NCBI RefSeq assembly: GCF_000971295.1
Contig: NZ_LANJ01000016.1
Location: 496,001 to 560,000, forward strand
Direction: 5' to 3'
DNA: 64,000 nucleotides
Source of the DNA: Devosia epidermidihirudinis
GTDB taxonomy: Bacteria > Pseudomonadota > Alphaproteobacteria > Rhizobiales > Devosiaceae
In this document: in pieces, positions 7,671-16,862 of the stretch
Layout: every line of letters begins with the position of its first letter
Numbering within the stretch: the stretch's first letter is position 1
The notes under the pieces: generated by a model
Databases searched by the model: none
Told to the model about the DNA's origin: nothing
What the model saw: only the letters and a program-made list of their open reading frames with translations
Position numbers and translations under genes: made by a program

Positions 7671-9173
7671 TCAGGCCATTGCCACTCTTCTCTTTGACCA
7701 CTGGCGCCAGAGATAGAGGATCAGTGGAGTTACCCAGACCAGAACGGTGAGGACACCGATGGTGCCGGCGATTGGGCGGGTGAAGAACTCCAGGAAGTTG
7801 CCACGCGCCTTGATCATCGAGGTCAGGAACGTCTCCTCGAGCAGGCGCCCGAGGACGAGGCCGAGCAGGGCAGGTGCGACCGGGAAGTCGTTCTCTTCCA
7901 TGAACCAGCCAACGATGCCGAAGACCAGCATGATGGTGACCGAGGTCAGCGAGTTGTCCATGGCAAATGCGCCAACGATGCAGAACACCATGATGACGGG
8001 CATAAGCACGGAGCGCGGCACGTCAAGGATGTAGCGCGACAGCTTGATGGCGCCGTATCCCAGCGGCAGCATCAGCAGGTTGGCCAGGATGAACGACAAA
8101 AAGATGCCATAGATCAACACCGGCTGGGTGGTGAAGATGGTCGGTCCGGGTGTCAGGCCCTTCATGAACAGCACGCCGATAACAATCGCCGTCATGGAGT
8201 CGCCGGGGATGCCGAGGACAGTCGCCGGGATATAGCTGGACGACACGCTTGCGTTGTTGGCGGCGCCTGCAGCGGCGATGCCTTCGAGCGAGCCTTCGTC
8301 GAACTCTGTCTTGTTCTTGGTGAAGCGGCGGGCCAACGCATAGGAGATCCAGGCGGCGATATCAGCGCCTGCGCCGGGTAGCGGGCCCGTGGCGGTGCCG
8401 ACAACGATGCCCTGTGCAACGCCCTTGCGGTAACGCCAAAGCTCAGGTCCGACGCCTTTGAAGATGTTGCCGATCTTGGTCTTCATCATGGTCGGCAGCG
8501 CCTCGCGCGACTGCGCGTAGCGAATGATCTCGGCGATGGCGAAGATGCCGATCAGCGTGGGAACAAGGCCGATGCCACCGAGCAGTGCCGGGACGCCGAA
8601 CGTGAAGCGGGGCTGGCCAGTAACTGGGAACAATCCAATGGTCGCGATGAGTAGGCCGAGTACCAGCGAGATAATGCCCTTGAGGGGGCGCCCCGGCGAT
8701 ATGAAGGCGGCGCAGGTCAGGCCAAGACAGGTGAACCAGAAATACTCATAGCTGCTGATGTTAAGCGCAAACCGGGCGACTGCGGGAGCGAAGAACATCA
8801 GGAAAATCGCACCAACAAGACCGCCAAGTGCTGAGGTGACAACGCAGATGCCCAATACAAGCTCGGCCTTGCCGCGCTGGGTCATCTTATAGGCGGCCTC
8901 GGTATAGGCGGCGGAGGCGGGGGTGCCCGGAATGCGCAACAGGACCGATGGGATGTCGCCAGCAAAGATGGCCATGGCGCTGGCGCTGACGATGGCGGCG
9001 ATGGCGGCCAGCGGCTCCATGAAGAAGGTAACGGGCACCAGGAGCGCCACGGCCATGGTTGCCGTCAGACCTGGAATTGCGCCAACGAACAGCCCAAAGA
9101 TTGAGGCGAGCAGGACGACGAGCAGAACGCTCGGCTCCATCAACGCAAAGAAGGCGGGGCCTATAGCCTCCAT
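7671..9173 (-). CDS. tctA: TctA-family permease, large membrane subunit of TTT transporter 1
   Basis: 500 residues from the ATG at 9171-9173, the standard TctA length. A longer in-frame extension to 9479 is frame noise over tctB. The N-terminal signature FGLFVGAIPGLTATMAVALL, a central PGAGADIAAW loop and about 12 hydrophobic segments define the family. It forms the membrane channel with TctB, fed by the periplasmic binder TctC, and is powered by a cation gradient. It overlaps the end of tctB by 13 bp. The substrate is probably a carboxylate or sugar acid (inference). Confidence 0.92.
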   Translation of the reverse strand: MEAIGPAFFALMEPSVLLVVLLASIFGLFVGAIPGLTATMAVALLVPVTFFMEPLAAIAAIVSASAMAIFAGDIPSVLLRIPGTPASAAYTEAAYKMTQRGKAELVLGICVVTSALGGLVGAIFLMFFAPAVARFALNISSYEYFWFTCLGLTCAAFISPGRPLKGIISLVLGLLIATIGLFPVTGQPRFTFGVPALLGGIGLVPTLIGIFAIAEIIRYAQSREALPTMMKTKIGNIFKGVGPELWRYRKGVAQGIVVGTATGPLPGAGADIAAWISYALARRFTKNKTEFDEGSLEGIAAAGAANNASVSSSYIPATVLGIPGDSMTAIVIGVLFMKGLTPGPTIFTTQPVLIYGIFLSFILANLLMLPLGYGAIKLSRYILDVPRSVLMPVIMVFCIVGAFAMDNSLTSVTIMLVFGIVGWFMEENDFPVAPALLGLVLGRLLEETFLTSMIKARGNFLEFFTRPIAGTIGVLTVLVWVTPLILYLWRQWSKRRVAMA

Positions 9174-9655
9174 GTCAAAACTCCTGCGAAGGGTTCGAGG
9201 ATGCCCCATGGCAGCGGCACCAGCAGGACATCCTGGAAGGCCAGCTTGGCGGCAATTACGGTGGCGATAGCCACGAGAACTGACAATAGAGGCTTGCGGG
9301 TGAACTGCAGCAGCATTGCCAAGACGGCGATGCCGGCAGAGATCATAAAGCCCAGTGTGCCAGACGTGAGAATGTAGAAGAGCAGGGCGCCAAGCACGAT
9401 CGCCGTGTTGGCGACGTGGCGTGGTGACTCCACCCAATTGCCCATCACGAGCAGTGGCGTCGCGGCTCGTTGACGCCACCCTGTAGCGGTTAGGATCAAT
9501 CCGGTGACAACCAGGACCACGCCGAGGATGGAGGGGAAGAATCCCCCTCCATATGCGCTGCCGAATACCGGTTTGGGCTGCATGGAAGACGCCACAAGAA
9601 CAGTGACGCCGAGGGCGGCAATAAGCGGCCCCATGATAAGATCGGACACCTTCAT
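9161..9655 (-). CDS. tctB: TctB-family small membrane subunit of TTT transporter 1
   Basis: 164 residues with four predicted membrane segments: near the N-terminus (LIAALGVTVLVASS), GFFPSILGVVLVVTGLILTATG, ALLFYILTSGTLGFMISAGIAVLAM, and a last one near LLSVLVAIATVIAAKLAF. It is the poorly conserved small partner of TctA. It sits between tctC and tctA, as in canonical tctCBA operons. Confidence 0.88.
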   Translation of the reverse strand: MKVSDLIMGPLIAALGVTVLVASSMQPKPVFGSAYGGGFFPSILGVVLVVTGLILTATGWRQRAATPLLVMGNWVESPRHVANTAIVLGALLFYILTSGTLGFMISAGIAVLAMLLQFTRKPLLSVLVAIATVIAAKLAFQDVLLVPLPWGILEPFAGVLTWRL

Positions 9656-9689
9656 TCGGTCAGCTCCAAATCAGTAACGCTCGATCTGA

Positions 9690-10661
9690 TCAGTTGATGA
9701 CGCCAGCGGCGCGGAGGACCGTTTCAGTGTCGGCTTCGTGCGTATGCAACCATTCCAGAAGGCCGTCGCGGTCAGCGTAGCGCAAACCAAAACCGCGGCT
9801 CTTCATGGTCGCCTGGAAGTCTTCGCTGTCGTAAATCTGCTTCACGGCGACTTCGAGCTTTTCAACGATCTCGGCGGGCAATCCGGCCGGGCCAACCAGC
9901 GCGCGGAAAACGCCACCTGGTGCAGCATTTGCAATCTGCTCATTGGCGGCCGGGATATTCGGGAAGCTCTCGAGACGCTCGGGAGCAAGAACTGCGAGGG
10001 TCCGTACTTCGCCTGCGTCCAACATGGAGGCGGCCTCTGGAACCGAAGCTGCAAGGATGTCGATGCCGCTGGCTGTTAGTTCCTGAAGACCGGCCGCTGC
10101 GCCGGCGTTAGGCACCCAACGGAGTTCGGTGATGTCGATACCCTCATCGATAAACACCTTCGACAAGGCGCTGCTCCAGCTGCTTGGGCAGGTGGCGCCG
10201 CAGCCAATTGCCAGCGACTGCGGATCTGCCTTGAGCTTGTCGAGGACCTGATCGAGGGTCTGCAGCTCACTATCCGCTTTCACGTGCACAGCGGCGTAGT
10301 CAAAATTGTACTGTGCGATTGGGGTGTAGGAGTCGCTGGTCAAGTTGCCCATGCCGAGATGGCGGTAGGGCGCATAGTTGAACAGGATGCCGATGGTGTA
10401 GCCGTCAGGGGCAGCGCCAGCCAGCTCGGTGATCCCAGCGATACCACCGCCTTCAGCACGGTTCACGATATTGAAGGGCTGGCCGAAGATCAGCTCGAGG
10501 TCATGCGCCAGTAGGCGGCCGGTGGCATCGGTCCCGCCGCCCGCGCCGGCAGCCACGATGACGGTGACAGGGCGCGCCGGCCACTCTTGAGCGAAGGCGG
10601 GTAGAGCAGATGTGCCGATGGCGATGGCGGACAGCGCGATCGCTTTAGTAAGGTGTTTCAT
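9690..10661 (-). CDS. tctC: TctC-family periplasmic binding protein of TTT transporter 1
   Basis: 323 residues from the ATG at 10659-10661, preceded by a GAGGGA ribosome-binding site; the upstream in-frame ATG at 10718 lacks a signal peptide context. A Sec signal peptide (KAIALSAIAIGTSALPAFA) is followed by the family's EWPARPVTVIVAAGAGGGTD ligand-binding start. It captures the carboxylate substrate in the periplasm. First gene of the tctCBA operon. Its leader contains a LacI-operator-like site (10894-10906). Confidence 0.92.
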   Translation of the reverse strand: MKHLTKAIALSAIAIGTSALPAFAQEWPARPVTVIVAAGAGGGTDATGRLLAHDLELIFGQPFNIVNRAEGGGIAGITELAGAAPDGYTIGILFNYAPYRHLGMGNLTSDSYTPIAQYNFDYAAVHVKADSELQTLDQVLDKLKADPQSLAIGCGATCPSSWSSALSKVFIDEGIDITELRWVPNAGAAAGLQELTASGIDILAASVPEAASMLDAGEVRTLAVLAPERLESFPNIPAANEQIANAAPGGVFRALVGPAGLPAEIVEKLEVAVKQIYDSEDFQATMKSRGFGLRYADRDGLLEWLHTHEADTETVLRAAGVIN

Positions 10662-10966
10662 AGTGCATCCCTCGTTGCAGTTGAAGCTGGTGACAGCGCA
10701 GGGGACATCGCTCCGCAAACGGAGGCGCCACCATTGCTGGACAGGCAGGAATTGAGTTTTGACTTATCGTTTCCGCTGCGATCACAACCGGCAGGATGGG
10801 CGTGATACGGCGGTTGACAGTGCGGAAGCCACGGTCGATTTATCGACGTCGGCGCGCGTCACCTAATACGATCATTGTCTCGTCTCCCTCTGCTTTAACG
10901 ATACATCTTTCTTCCGTGTTGTCAAACGGGAGGCGCGGTTTCTGATTATGGTTCAGGCGTCAGTCT
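10662..10966. other. Intergenic region between tctC and the LacI gene
   Basis: 305 bp with no gene seen. It holds a 14-bp inverted repeat (GTCGAT, TT, ATCGAC at 10834-10847) and TTTAACGATACAT (10894-10906), which differs by one base from the operator repeated in the adjacent sugar-acid island. It should contain the tctCBA promoter. Confidence 0.6.
10894..10906. promoter_or_regulatory. LacI-type operator-like site upstream of tctC
   Basis: TTTAACGATACAT matches the island operator TTTAACGTTACAT except for one central base. It lies about 235 bp upstream of tctC and 60 bp beyond the 3' end of the LacI gene. It could bring TTT transporter 1 under one of the two neighbouring LacI proteins. Confidence 0.45.
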
Positions 10967-12040
10967 TTAGTCGAAGTCAGCGGAGCTGAGCGGCCGTGTG
11001 AGCTGCGCTGTCGAGCGCCCTACCTCTAGGGTCACAGGCAGAACGAGCTCCTGGCTGGAAAAAGCACCGTGTTGAAGCCGATACAGAAGCTCCTGCGCGG
11101 CACGCTCGCCGAGAAGGTGGGCCGACGACTTAACTGTTGTCAGCGTGGGCTGAACGTATTGCCAAAAATCGAAGCCATTAAAGCCAGTGATCTGGACGTC
11201 GTCTGGTACGACGAGGCCCCGCCGTACACAGGTCATCATCGCAGCAACGGCGAGTTGGTCATTGCCGCCGACAATCGCATCGGGCGTGCCGTACTGTTCC
11301 AGCGCGATGGTTGTCGCGTCGCGCGTTTGCAGAAAGCTCTCATTGCCGCAATTGATCTGTCGCAGGTCGGCGCCCGGAACTTCTGCCACCGCCGACGTTA
11401 CTCCTGCCCATCGCCCATCCATCGCGGGCCAATGGGCATCCGGCATCAGCATCCACAAGCGCCGCATGCCGTTACCCAGAAGATGGCGGCCAATTTGCAG
11501 GCCGCCGCTGAAATCATCCTGCCGGAGGCGAATGCAATCCGGACGCGGCGGCAGGGTGTACTCATGCATCAGGACTATTGGTACTCGGAGGGCCTCGATT
11601 GCTGTCAGAAAGCGTTCGCGTTCTGCGAGGTCGCCAGAGAAAATAGCCACGATGCCGTCGGCCTCAAAGCCACGGAACAAGTCACTCTTGCTAAACTCCG
11701 AAGGTCGAATGCCGCGAATGATCAGGCTGTAGGAGTGCCGATTGAGATAATTGGTCAGTCCAGTGACCTGGGCCGTGATGAAGGGATCGGACAGGAAGTC
11801 AGGATCCTCCACCACTATGAGCATGGTGATAGCCCATTGATGAGACAGCCGGAGGCGTCTCGCTGCCACGGAAGGGCGATATCCCAACCGCCCGACGACC
11901 TCGCGGATGGTGTCGGCCGTGGTTGGCGCTACGCGCCCGCGACCGTTCAAGACGTTCGACACAGTCATCGCGGAAACGCCGGCTTCGCGCGCTACGTCGT
12001 GAATCGTGATGGCTTTGTCAGCCCGAGTATCGTCGCTCAT
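10967..12040 (-). CDS. LacI-family transcriptional regulator 1
   Basis: 357 residues from the ATG at 12038-12040. The LacI helix-turn-helix begins at about residue 11 (ITIHDVAREAGVSAMTVSNV), followed by the hinge helix and a periplasmic-binding-type effector domain with GGNDQLAVAAMMT and ITGFNGFDFWQY. A longer ORF to 12106 adds a non-conserved leader. It is paralogous to the regulator at 20921-21961: both share AxTVSNV, GFNGF and VLPVxLE segments. It probably represses tctCBA and/or the adjacent sugar-acid genes. Confidence 0.9.
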   Translation of the reverse strand: MSDDTRADKAITIHDVAREAGVSAMTVSNVLNGRGRVAPTTADTIREVVGRLGYRPSVAARRLRLSHQWAITMLIVVEDPDFLSDPFITAQVTGLTNYLNRHSYSLIIRGIRPSEFSKSDLFRGFEADGIVAIFSGDLAERERFLTAIEALRVPIVLMHEYTLPPRPDCIRLRQDDFSGGLQIGRHLLGNGMRRLWMLMPDAHWPAMDGRWAGVTSAVAEVPGADLRQINCGNESFLQTRDATTIALEQYGTPDAIVGGNDQLAVAAMMTCVRRGLVVPDDVQITGFNGFDFWQYVQPTLTTVKSSAHLLGERAAQELLYRLQHGAFSSQELVLPVTLEVGRSTAQLTRPLSSADFD

Positions 12041-12164
12041 GGTAATGTCTGCTGGCCGACCGTCGGATGAGAATAGGAAACGGCGCCACCGATAACATGG
12101 CAGCATCTTCTTTGCCTCTTCAAAATGAGGCCGTGCTTGAGGATGAAATCCTGAAATGAATTAG

Positions 12165-12212
12165 GAAAACAAATGGCCCCCGCCATGATTTCGAGGCGAG
12201 GGCCTAATATTT
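12165..12212 (-). terminator. Terminator of the amidohydrolase/FAH operon
   Basis: GGCCCTCGCC pairs with GGCGGGGGCC (one mismatch) around a 10-nt loop on the minus strand, followed by ATTTGTTTTCC. It lies 15 bp beyond the FAH-family stop. Confidence 0.55.
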
Positions 12213-12226
12213 ATGCTCGTCAGATA

Positions 12227-13225
12227 TCAGAGTTGCCGAACGATAACTTGCCCGGGATCTGCCTCTGGCTCCACGCGGTTGCGAAGAGGGCGGCCGAATG
12301 TCGGAAGATCAATCTCGAATTCATCGCCAGGCTTCACTTCAATTCCTGACGCGTAGCTCATGACGGCTGCGCCAAAGAAGTAAGCATGCAGGTCGCCGGG
12401 GCGGCGGAACATGCTGTAGCGGAAGTGATAGTGTTCAAGGTTGGCGATAGAATGAGACATGTGCGCCTCGCCGGAGAGGACGGGCTCTTCCCAAAGGACT
12501 TCACTCTCTCGCCAGATGCGCGAATACCCAGACACTTCTTCTGGCAGATCGCCGATGAGCAATTCTGGCCCGATCGAGCATGCGCGAAGTTTTGAGTGGG
12601 CCAGATAAAGGTAGTTGGCGCCCTCGGTCACGTGATCGGAATATTCATTGCCGATCGCAAAACCGATGCGGAAAGGCACGCCTTCTTGATCATTGATATA
12701 GAGGCCGACGACTTCTGCCTCTTCTGCACCGGCCAGTGCGAATGCCGGCATAGGCAGGGGAGCGCCCGGTGGGACAACGCAGCTGCCGACGCCCTTGAAG
12801 AACCATTCTGGCTGAACACCAATGCCCCCATCGGTCGGCTTGCCACCTTCAAGACCCATGCGGAAGATCGCCAGGGAATCTGAAACGTCGCCGCCCTCGC
12901 CGTGCATGGCGATATGCATTTGATCGCGCGCTGCAGCGCTGCCGATGTGGGTCAGGCCAGTGCCGGTGACGAGCATCCGGGCAGGTTCTGGGTGGTCGAC
13001 CGGGGTCAACACGCGCTCATTGTCCAAAAGCGCGTCATAGTCGACAGCTGCACTCTTTGCAGCCGCCGCGATGACTGCCTGGAGCGATTGCCCGGTAGCA
13101 ATGGCCTGCTGCGCAAGGTCGTACACGGTAGTTACCGCCTCGAGAGGGGTAACCAGACTGTCAGATGCCTCGACGATGCCGACGCGACGCTGGTCGTGAT
13201 TGTCCAGAAACTGGATGACACGCAT
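12227..13225 (-). CDS. FAH-fold protein of the GguC/AraD1 group (sugar-acid catabolism)
   Basis: 332 residues. The C-terminal two-thirds has the fumarylacetoacetate-hydrolase fold: a GTGLTHIGSAA segment, then the acidic metal-binding motif GAEEAEVVGLYIND (about 160-173), then GNEYSDH. This subgroup (GguC, AraD1) is found in L-arabinose, galactose and other sugar-acid operons and is thought to act on 2-keto-3-deoxy acids. It lies 37 bp after the amidohydrolase gene, in one operon divergent from the IlvD dehydratase. The exact reaction is unproven. Confidence 0.8.
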   Translation of the reverse strand: MRVIQFLDNHDQRRVGIVEASDSLVTPLEAVTTVYDLAQQAIATGQSLQAVIAAAAKSAAVDYDALLDNERVLTPVDHPEPARMLVTGTGLTHIGSAAARDQMHIAMHGEGGDVSDSLAIFRMGLEGGKPTDGGIGVQPEWFFKGVGSCVVPPGAPLPMPAFALAGAEEAEVVGLYINDQEGVPFRIGFAIGNEYSDHVTEGANYLYLAHSKLRACSIGPELLIGDLPEEVSGYSRIWRESEVLWEEPVLSGEAHMSHSIANLEHYHFRYSMFRRPGDLHAYFFGAAVMSYASGIEVKPGDEFEIDLPTFGRPLRNRVEPEADPGQVIVRQL

Positions 13226-13262
13226 TATGATTTTCTCCGATCAGGTCGTATGGGAACGGCTA

Positions 13263-14123
13263 TCAGCCGGGATAGCCGCCATGCCACCAATGCTCGAGGG
13301 GATTGGAGTGCAGGATCGCATCCATGGTGTCCTGAGTCACACGCGGCAGGCGCGTGCCTTCGATGTGGTCGTTGACGTTGAGCAGGCCATCAATCGATTC
13401 CTGGACGGTGGCCCAAGGGAAGTCGGTCCCCCAGAAAATCTTGTTGCGCTTGGTAATCAGGTACTCCTGGGCGCAGACCAAGATATTGTAATACTGCCAC
13501 GGCCGGTAACAGAGCGCCGAAACTTCGCAGTAGACGTTGGGGTGCTTGCGCGCGACGACGATGCATTCCTCGTACCAAGGGTGTCCCATATGGGCCATGA
13601 CCATCTTGAGGTCCGGGTAGCGGGCCGCAATGGTGTCGACATCAAGCGGGCGACCATAGTTGATCGGGGCATTGGCGCCGAACGTGGTGCCCATATGCAT
13701 GGTCAGCGGGATGTTCTTCTTCTGCAGATATTCGTAGACCGGCTCCAACCGAGGGTCGAGTAGCGACACACCGTTGTAGATCGGGCCGAACTTGACGCCC
13801 TTGAGGTGCAGGTCTTCGATCGCGTGAACCAAGAGGTCCATGTAGTCGGGTCGGCGAGGATCCATAGCGGCAAAGCCAATGAATTTCTCAGGGTATTTGG
13901 CGACGGCGCGCGCAGTCACCTCATCGTCGCCATCGACGCCGATCGCATCCTTATAGCGCAGCGAGAAAATGATCGCCTTGTCGACGTCCTTCATCGCAGC
14001 GAACAGGGTGTCAGCGTCCGCAGCGAGGCCCATGGCCCCTGGGCGCGAGGTGGGCGTTAGGGAGTGGAACAAGGGCAATGTCTGATCGGCGTCGAAGACA
14101 TTGACGTGGCAGTCGACAATCAT
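13263..14123 (-). CDS. Amidohydrolase-superfamily TIM-barrel hydrolase (possible sugar lactonase)
   Basis: 286 residues of the amidohydrolase_2 group. The core motifs HMGTTFG, MVMAHMGHPW and FWGTDFPWA supply His and Asp ligands. The N-terminal motif reads DCHVNVFD, so the second His of the usual HxH pair is Asn. In sugar-acid operons such proteins often open lactones (fuconolactonase type), which would fit upstream of the dehydratase. Alternatively it may be a decarboxylase. Transcribed with the FAH gene; an operator lies 17 bp upstream of its start. Confidence 0.8.
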   Translation of the reverse strand: MIVDCHVNVFDADQTLPLFHSLTPTSRPGAMGLAADADTLFAAMKDVDKAIIFSLRYKDAIGVDGDDEVTARAVAKYPEKFIGFAAMDPRRPDYMDLLVHAIEDLHLKGVKFGPIYNGVSLLDPRLEPVYEYLQKKNIPLTMHMGTTFGANAPINYGRPLDVDTIAARYPDLKMVMAHMGHPWYEECIVVARKHPNVYCEVSALCYRPWQYYNILVCAQEYLITKRNKIFWGTDFPWATVQESIDGLLNVNDHIEGTRLPRVTQDTMDAILHSNPLEHWWHGGYPG

Positions 14124-14140
14124 GCGTAACCTCCATTTTG

Positions 14141-14154
14141 ATTTAACGTTACAT
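14141..14154. promoter_or_regulatory. LacI-type operator A (ATTTAACGTTACAT)
   Basis: A 14-bp near-palindrome with core TAACGTTA (14144-14151), immediately upstream of the amidohydrolase start. An identical 14-mer occurs at 14278-14291 in the same divergent gap. Placement fits repression of the leftward operon. Confidence 0.7.
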
Positions 14155-14277
14155 TTTGGTTTGCTGAACCGTCAAGGGTTGTTGTCCAGAGATAGCGCAT
14201 GGGGCTCAAAAGTTTCTTGCTGTCACAAGGCGCTAGCTCAGGAAAAGTCCGTTCAACCGGAGGAGGGGATGGACATG

Positions 14278-14291
14278 ATTTAACGTTACAT
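14278..14291. promoter_or_regulatory. LacI-type operator B (ATTTAACGTTACAT)
   Basis: Second identical copy, 137 bp from operator A and 43 bp upstream of the dehydratase start. Two copies in one 210-bp divergent gap would allow repression of both directions, possibly with looping. Confidence 0.7.
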
Positions 14292-14333
14292 GCTAGCTTT
14301 TTATCAAATCGCCCCAACTGGAGCCCGTAAACT

Positions 14334-16055
14334 GTGGTCAAGACGTCGAAATTGCGCAGCACTCAATGGTTCGGCACGCCAGACAAGTACGGATTCTACG
14401 CACGCAGCTGGATGAAAAATCAGGGTATCCTGCCCGAGATGTTCGACGGGCGCCCGGTTATTGGCATCTGCAATACCTGGTCCGAAATGTCCCCCTGCAA
14501 CGCTCACCTTCGTGCGCTCGCGGAGCATGTGAAAAAGGGCGTGTTGCTGGCTGGCGGCTTCCCGGTCGAGTTTCCGGTGATGAGTGTCGGCGAGCCAATT
14601 ACCCGGCCCACCGCGATGATCTATCGCAATCTCATGAGCATGGACGTCGAGGAGACGCTGCGCGCCAATCCTTTCGACGGCGTGGTCCTTCTGGCCGGTT
14701 GCGATAAGACAACGCCGGCCCTGATGATGGGTGCCGCCAGCGTCGATCTGCCGACGATCCTGGTTTCGGGCGGACCGATGCTGAACGGACGTTTCCGGGG
14801 CAAGCAGCTCGGGTCGGGCACTGATGTCATTCGTTATGACGAGATGCTTCAGACCGGCGAGATGAGCTTGGCCGAGTTCCAGGATGCTGAAGCTGCGATG
14901 AGCCGGTCGGCCGGCTCCTGCATGACCATGGGCACCGCGTCGACCATGGCCTCTATGGGCGAAGCGATGGGCTTGGCTCTGCCACAGAACGCCAATATTC
15001 CCGCCGTCGACAGTCGCCGTGCCGTGCTCGCTGCGGAGTCTGGCAAGCGCATCGTTGATATGGTGCTGCAAGACGTCAAAATGTCGAAGATCGTCACCAA
15101 GGCCGCGTTGGAAAACGCTGTCGTCGTCAACGGCGGTATCGGCGGTTCAACCAATGCGGTTGTCCATCTGATTGCTTTGGCGGGGCGGCTAGGTATCGAC
15201 TTTTCGCTCGATGACTGGGACCGGTTGGGCAAGGACATTCCTTGCCTGCTCGATCTCATGCCCTCTGGGCGCTTTCTGATGGAAGAGTTCTACTACGCTG
15301 GCGGATTGCCCGCGCTGATGAAAGAATTGCTTCCGTACTTGCAGGGGGATGCGCTGACAGTGACCGGCAACACGCTTGCTGAAAACCTGGCAGCCGCTGA
15401 GTGCTTTGACACCGAAGTCATCCGCCCGCTTGATCGGCCGCTGAAGCCTCGCGGCGGGATTGCCGTGCTACGCGGGAATCTGGCGCCCGACGGCGCGGTG
15501 ATCAAGCCATCGGCTGCTTCACCTGAACTCATGCAGCATCGCGGTCGTGCAGTGGTGTTCGAGAGCATGCCTGACTTCAAGGCGCGGATCGACGATCCTG
15601 ACCTCGATGTCGATGAGAGCTGCGTACTTGTTCTGAAATCTGCGGGCCCAGTTGGTTATCCCGGCATGCCAGAGGTCGGAAACATGACCCTGCCGCGCAA
15701 GCTGCTTCTCAAGGGCGTCCGCGACATGGTGCGCATCTCTGATGCGCGCATGAGTGGCACCGCGTTCGGGACGGTCGTTCTCCATGTTGCGCCAGAATCT
15801 GCAGTCGGTGGACCACTGGCCCTGGTGCGCGATGGCGACATGATCGAACTCGATGTCGATGCCGGGCGTCTTCATCTCGATGTGTCGGCCGAAGAGCTGG
15901 CCATTCGCAAAGCAGCATGGGCTGCCCCCAAGCCGCACTATGACCGAGGCTATGGGCGCATCTTCATCGACAACGTCATGCAGGCCGACAAAGGCGTCGA
16001 TTTCGACGTCCTCGTAGGCGGCAGCGGCGATGGCGTTCCCGCCAAGTCTGTCTGA
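14334..16055 (+). CDS. IlvD/Edd-family sugar-acid dehydratase (L-arabinonate dehydratase-like)
   Basis: 573 residues from a GTG start at 14334. Cysteines C46/C55 (ICNTWSEMSPCNAH), C123 (LAGCDKTTPALMMGA) and C196 (GSCMTMGTASTMASM) match the Fe-S cluster sites of the family. The SxMSPCN and WSEM context is that of pentonate dehydratases rather than dihydroxyacid dehydratase. It would convert an aldonate to a 2-keto-3-deoxy acid in the cytoplasm. rraA-like follows 33 bp downstream. Exact substrate is inferred from context only. Confidence 0.88.
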   Translation: MVKTSKLRSTQWFGTPDKYGFYARSWMKNQGILPEMFDGRPVIGICNTWSEMSPCNAHLRALAEHVKKGVLLAGGFPVEFPVMSVGEPITRPTAMIYRNLMSMDVEETLRANPFDGVVLLAGCDKTTPALMMGAASVDLPTILVSGGPMLNGRFRGKQLGSGTDVIRYDEMLQTGEMSLAEFQDAEAAMSRSAGSCMTMGTASTMASMGEAMGLALPQNANIPAVDSRRAVLAAESGKRIVDMVLQDVKMSKIVTKAALENAVVVNGGIGGSTNAVVHLIALAGRLGIDFSLDDWDRLGKDIPCLLDLMPSGRFLMEEFYYAGGLPALMKELLPYLQGDALTVTGNTLAENLAAAECFDTEVIRPLDRPLKPRGGIAVLRGNLAPDGAVIKPSAASPELMQHRGRAVVFESMPDFKARIDDPDLDVDESCVLVLKSAGPVGYPGMPEVGNMTLPRKLLLKGVRDMVRISDARMSGTAFGTVVLHVAPESAVGGPLALVRDGDMIELDVDAGRLHLDVSAEELAIRKAAWAAPKPHYDRGYGRIFIDNVMQADKGVDFDVLVGGSGDGVPAKSV

Positions 16056-16088
16056 CCCATTCACCCCAACCAAAGTAAAGTTGCTGAT

Positions 16089-16748
16089 ATGACCGTGAAG
16101 CCTCTTCCCGCTAACCACGAAAAGCTGTTTGCGGCTGTTGTTTCCGATGCGCTCGACGTCGTCGGAATCGCCAATAGCGTCCTGCCTCCGCGCATCCGTC
16201 CGCTCGATGACTCGCTGACCCTGATCGGTCGCGCCCGCACTGGCATGTATATCGAGACGGCCGAAGTCGAAGACGGCGTGAACCCCTATGAGCTTGAAAT
16301 TAAGCTCGTGGACGACCTCAAGAGCAACGAAATTGCCGTTCTGGCCTGCGGTGGCTCCAACCGGATCGCGCCATGGGGCGGCTTGCTTTCGACGGCATCG
16401 GTTGGCCGTGGCGCGGCAGGGTGCATCACCGACGGCATGGTCCGGGATATCCTGACCATCCGTAAGCTCAAGCTTCCGGTGTATCACAACGGCATTGCCC
16501 CCTTGGACTCAAAGGGCCGGGGCCAGATCATGGCGATCGACGTCCCAGTGATCCTCGCGGGTGTGCGCATTCAACCCGGCGATCTGCTGATTGGCGATGC
16601 GGATGGCGTCGCGGTGATCCCGCACCAGCGCGAGGATGAAGTTCTTGCGGTCGCCTTTTCCAAGGTAGAAGGCGAAGATCGCTCAAGCGCTGACCTTCTC
16701 AATGGCCACTATCTGCGCGATGTCTATGCGCGCTACGGCGTTCTCTGA
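16089..16748 (+). CDS. RraA-like class II pyruvate aldolase (HMG/CHA aldolase family)
   Basis: 219 residues with the RraA fold core: GGLLSTASVGRGAAGCITDG followed by MVRD, which holds the conserved Arg and Asp that bind pyruvate and the divalent metal in HMG aldolases. True RraA regulators are near 160 residues, so this longer form is more likely an enzyme. Placed after the dehydratase, it could cleave the 2-keto-3-deoxy product to pyruvate plus an aldehyde (inference). Confidence 0.82.
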   Translation: MTVKPLPANHEKLFAAVVSDALDVVGIANSVLPPRIRPLDDSLTLIGRARTGMYIETAEVEDGVNPYELEIKLVDDLKSNEIAVLACGGSNRIAPWGGLLSTASVGRGAAGCITDGMVRDILTIRKLKLPVYHNGIAPLDSKGRGQIMAIDVPVILAGVRIQPGDLLIGDADGVAVIPHQREDEVLAVAFSKVEGEDRSSADLLNGHYLRDVYARYGVL

Positions 16749-16807
16749 CTTAAAAAGGCCGGGTGGGCTAACGTCTGCCCGGCCGTAAGGCCTGAGCCGA
16801 AATTGCA

Positions 16808-16851
16808 AAAGGCGCGCCGCATTTCAGCGGCGCGCCTTTCGAGTTTTTACG
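16808..16851. terminator. Terminator between the RraA-like gene and the ABC permease
   Basis: AAAGGCGCGCCGC pairs perfectly with GCGGCGCGCCTTT around a 6-nt loop, followed on the plus strand by CGAGTTTTT. A second GC-rich hairpin (16757-16784) precedes it. The two genes converge here, so it may serve both. Confidence 0.7.
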
Positions 16852-16862
16852 GTTTGGCTTGA

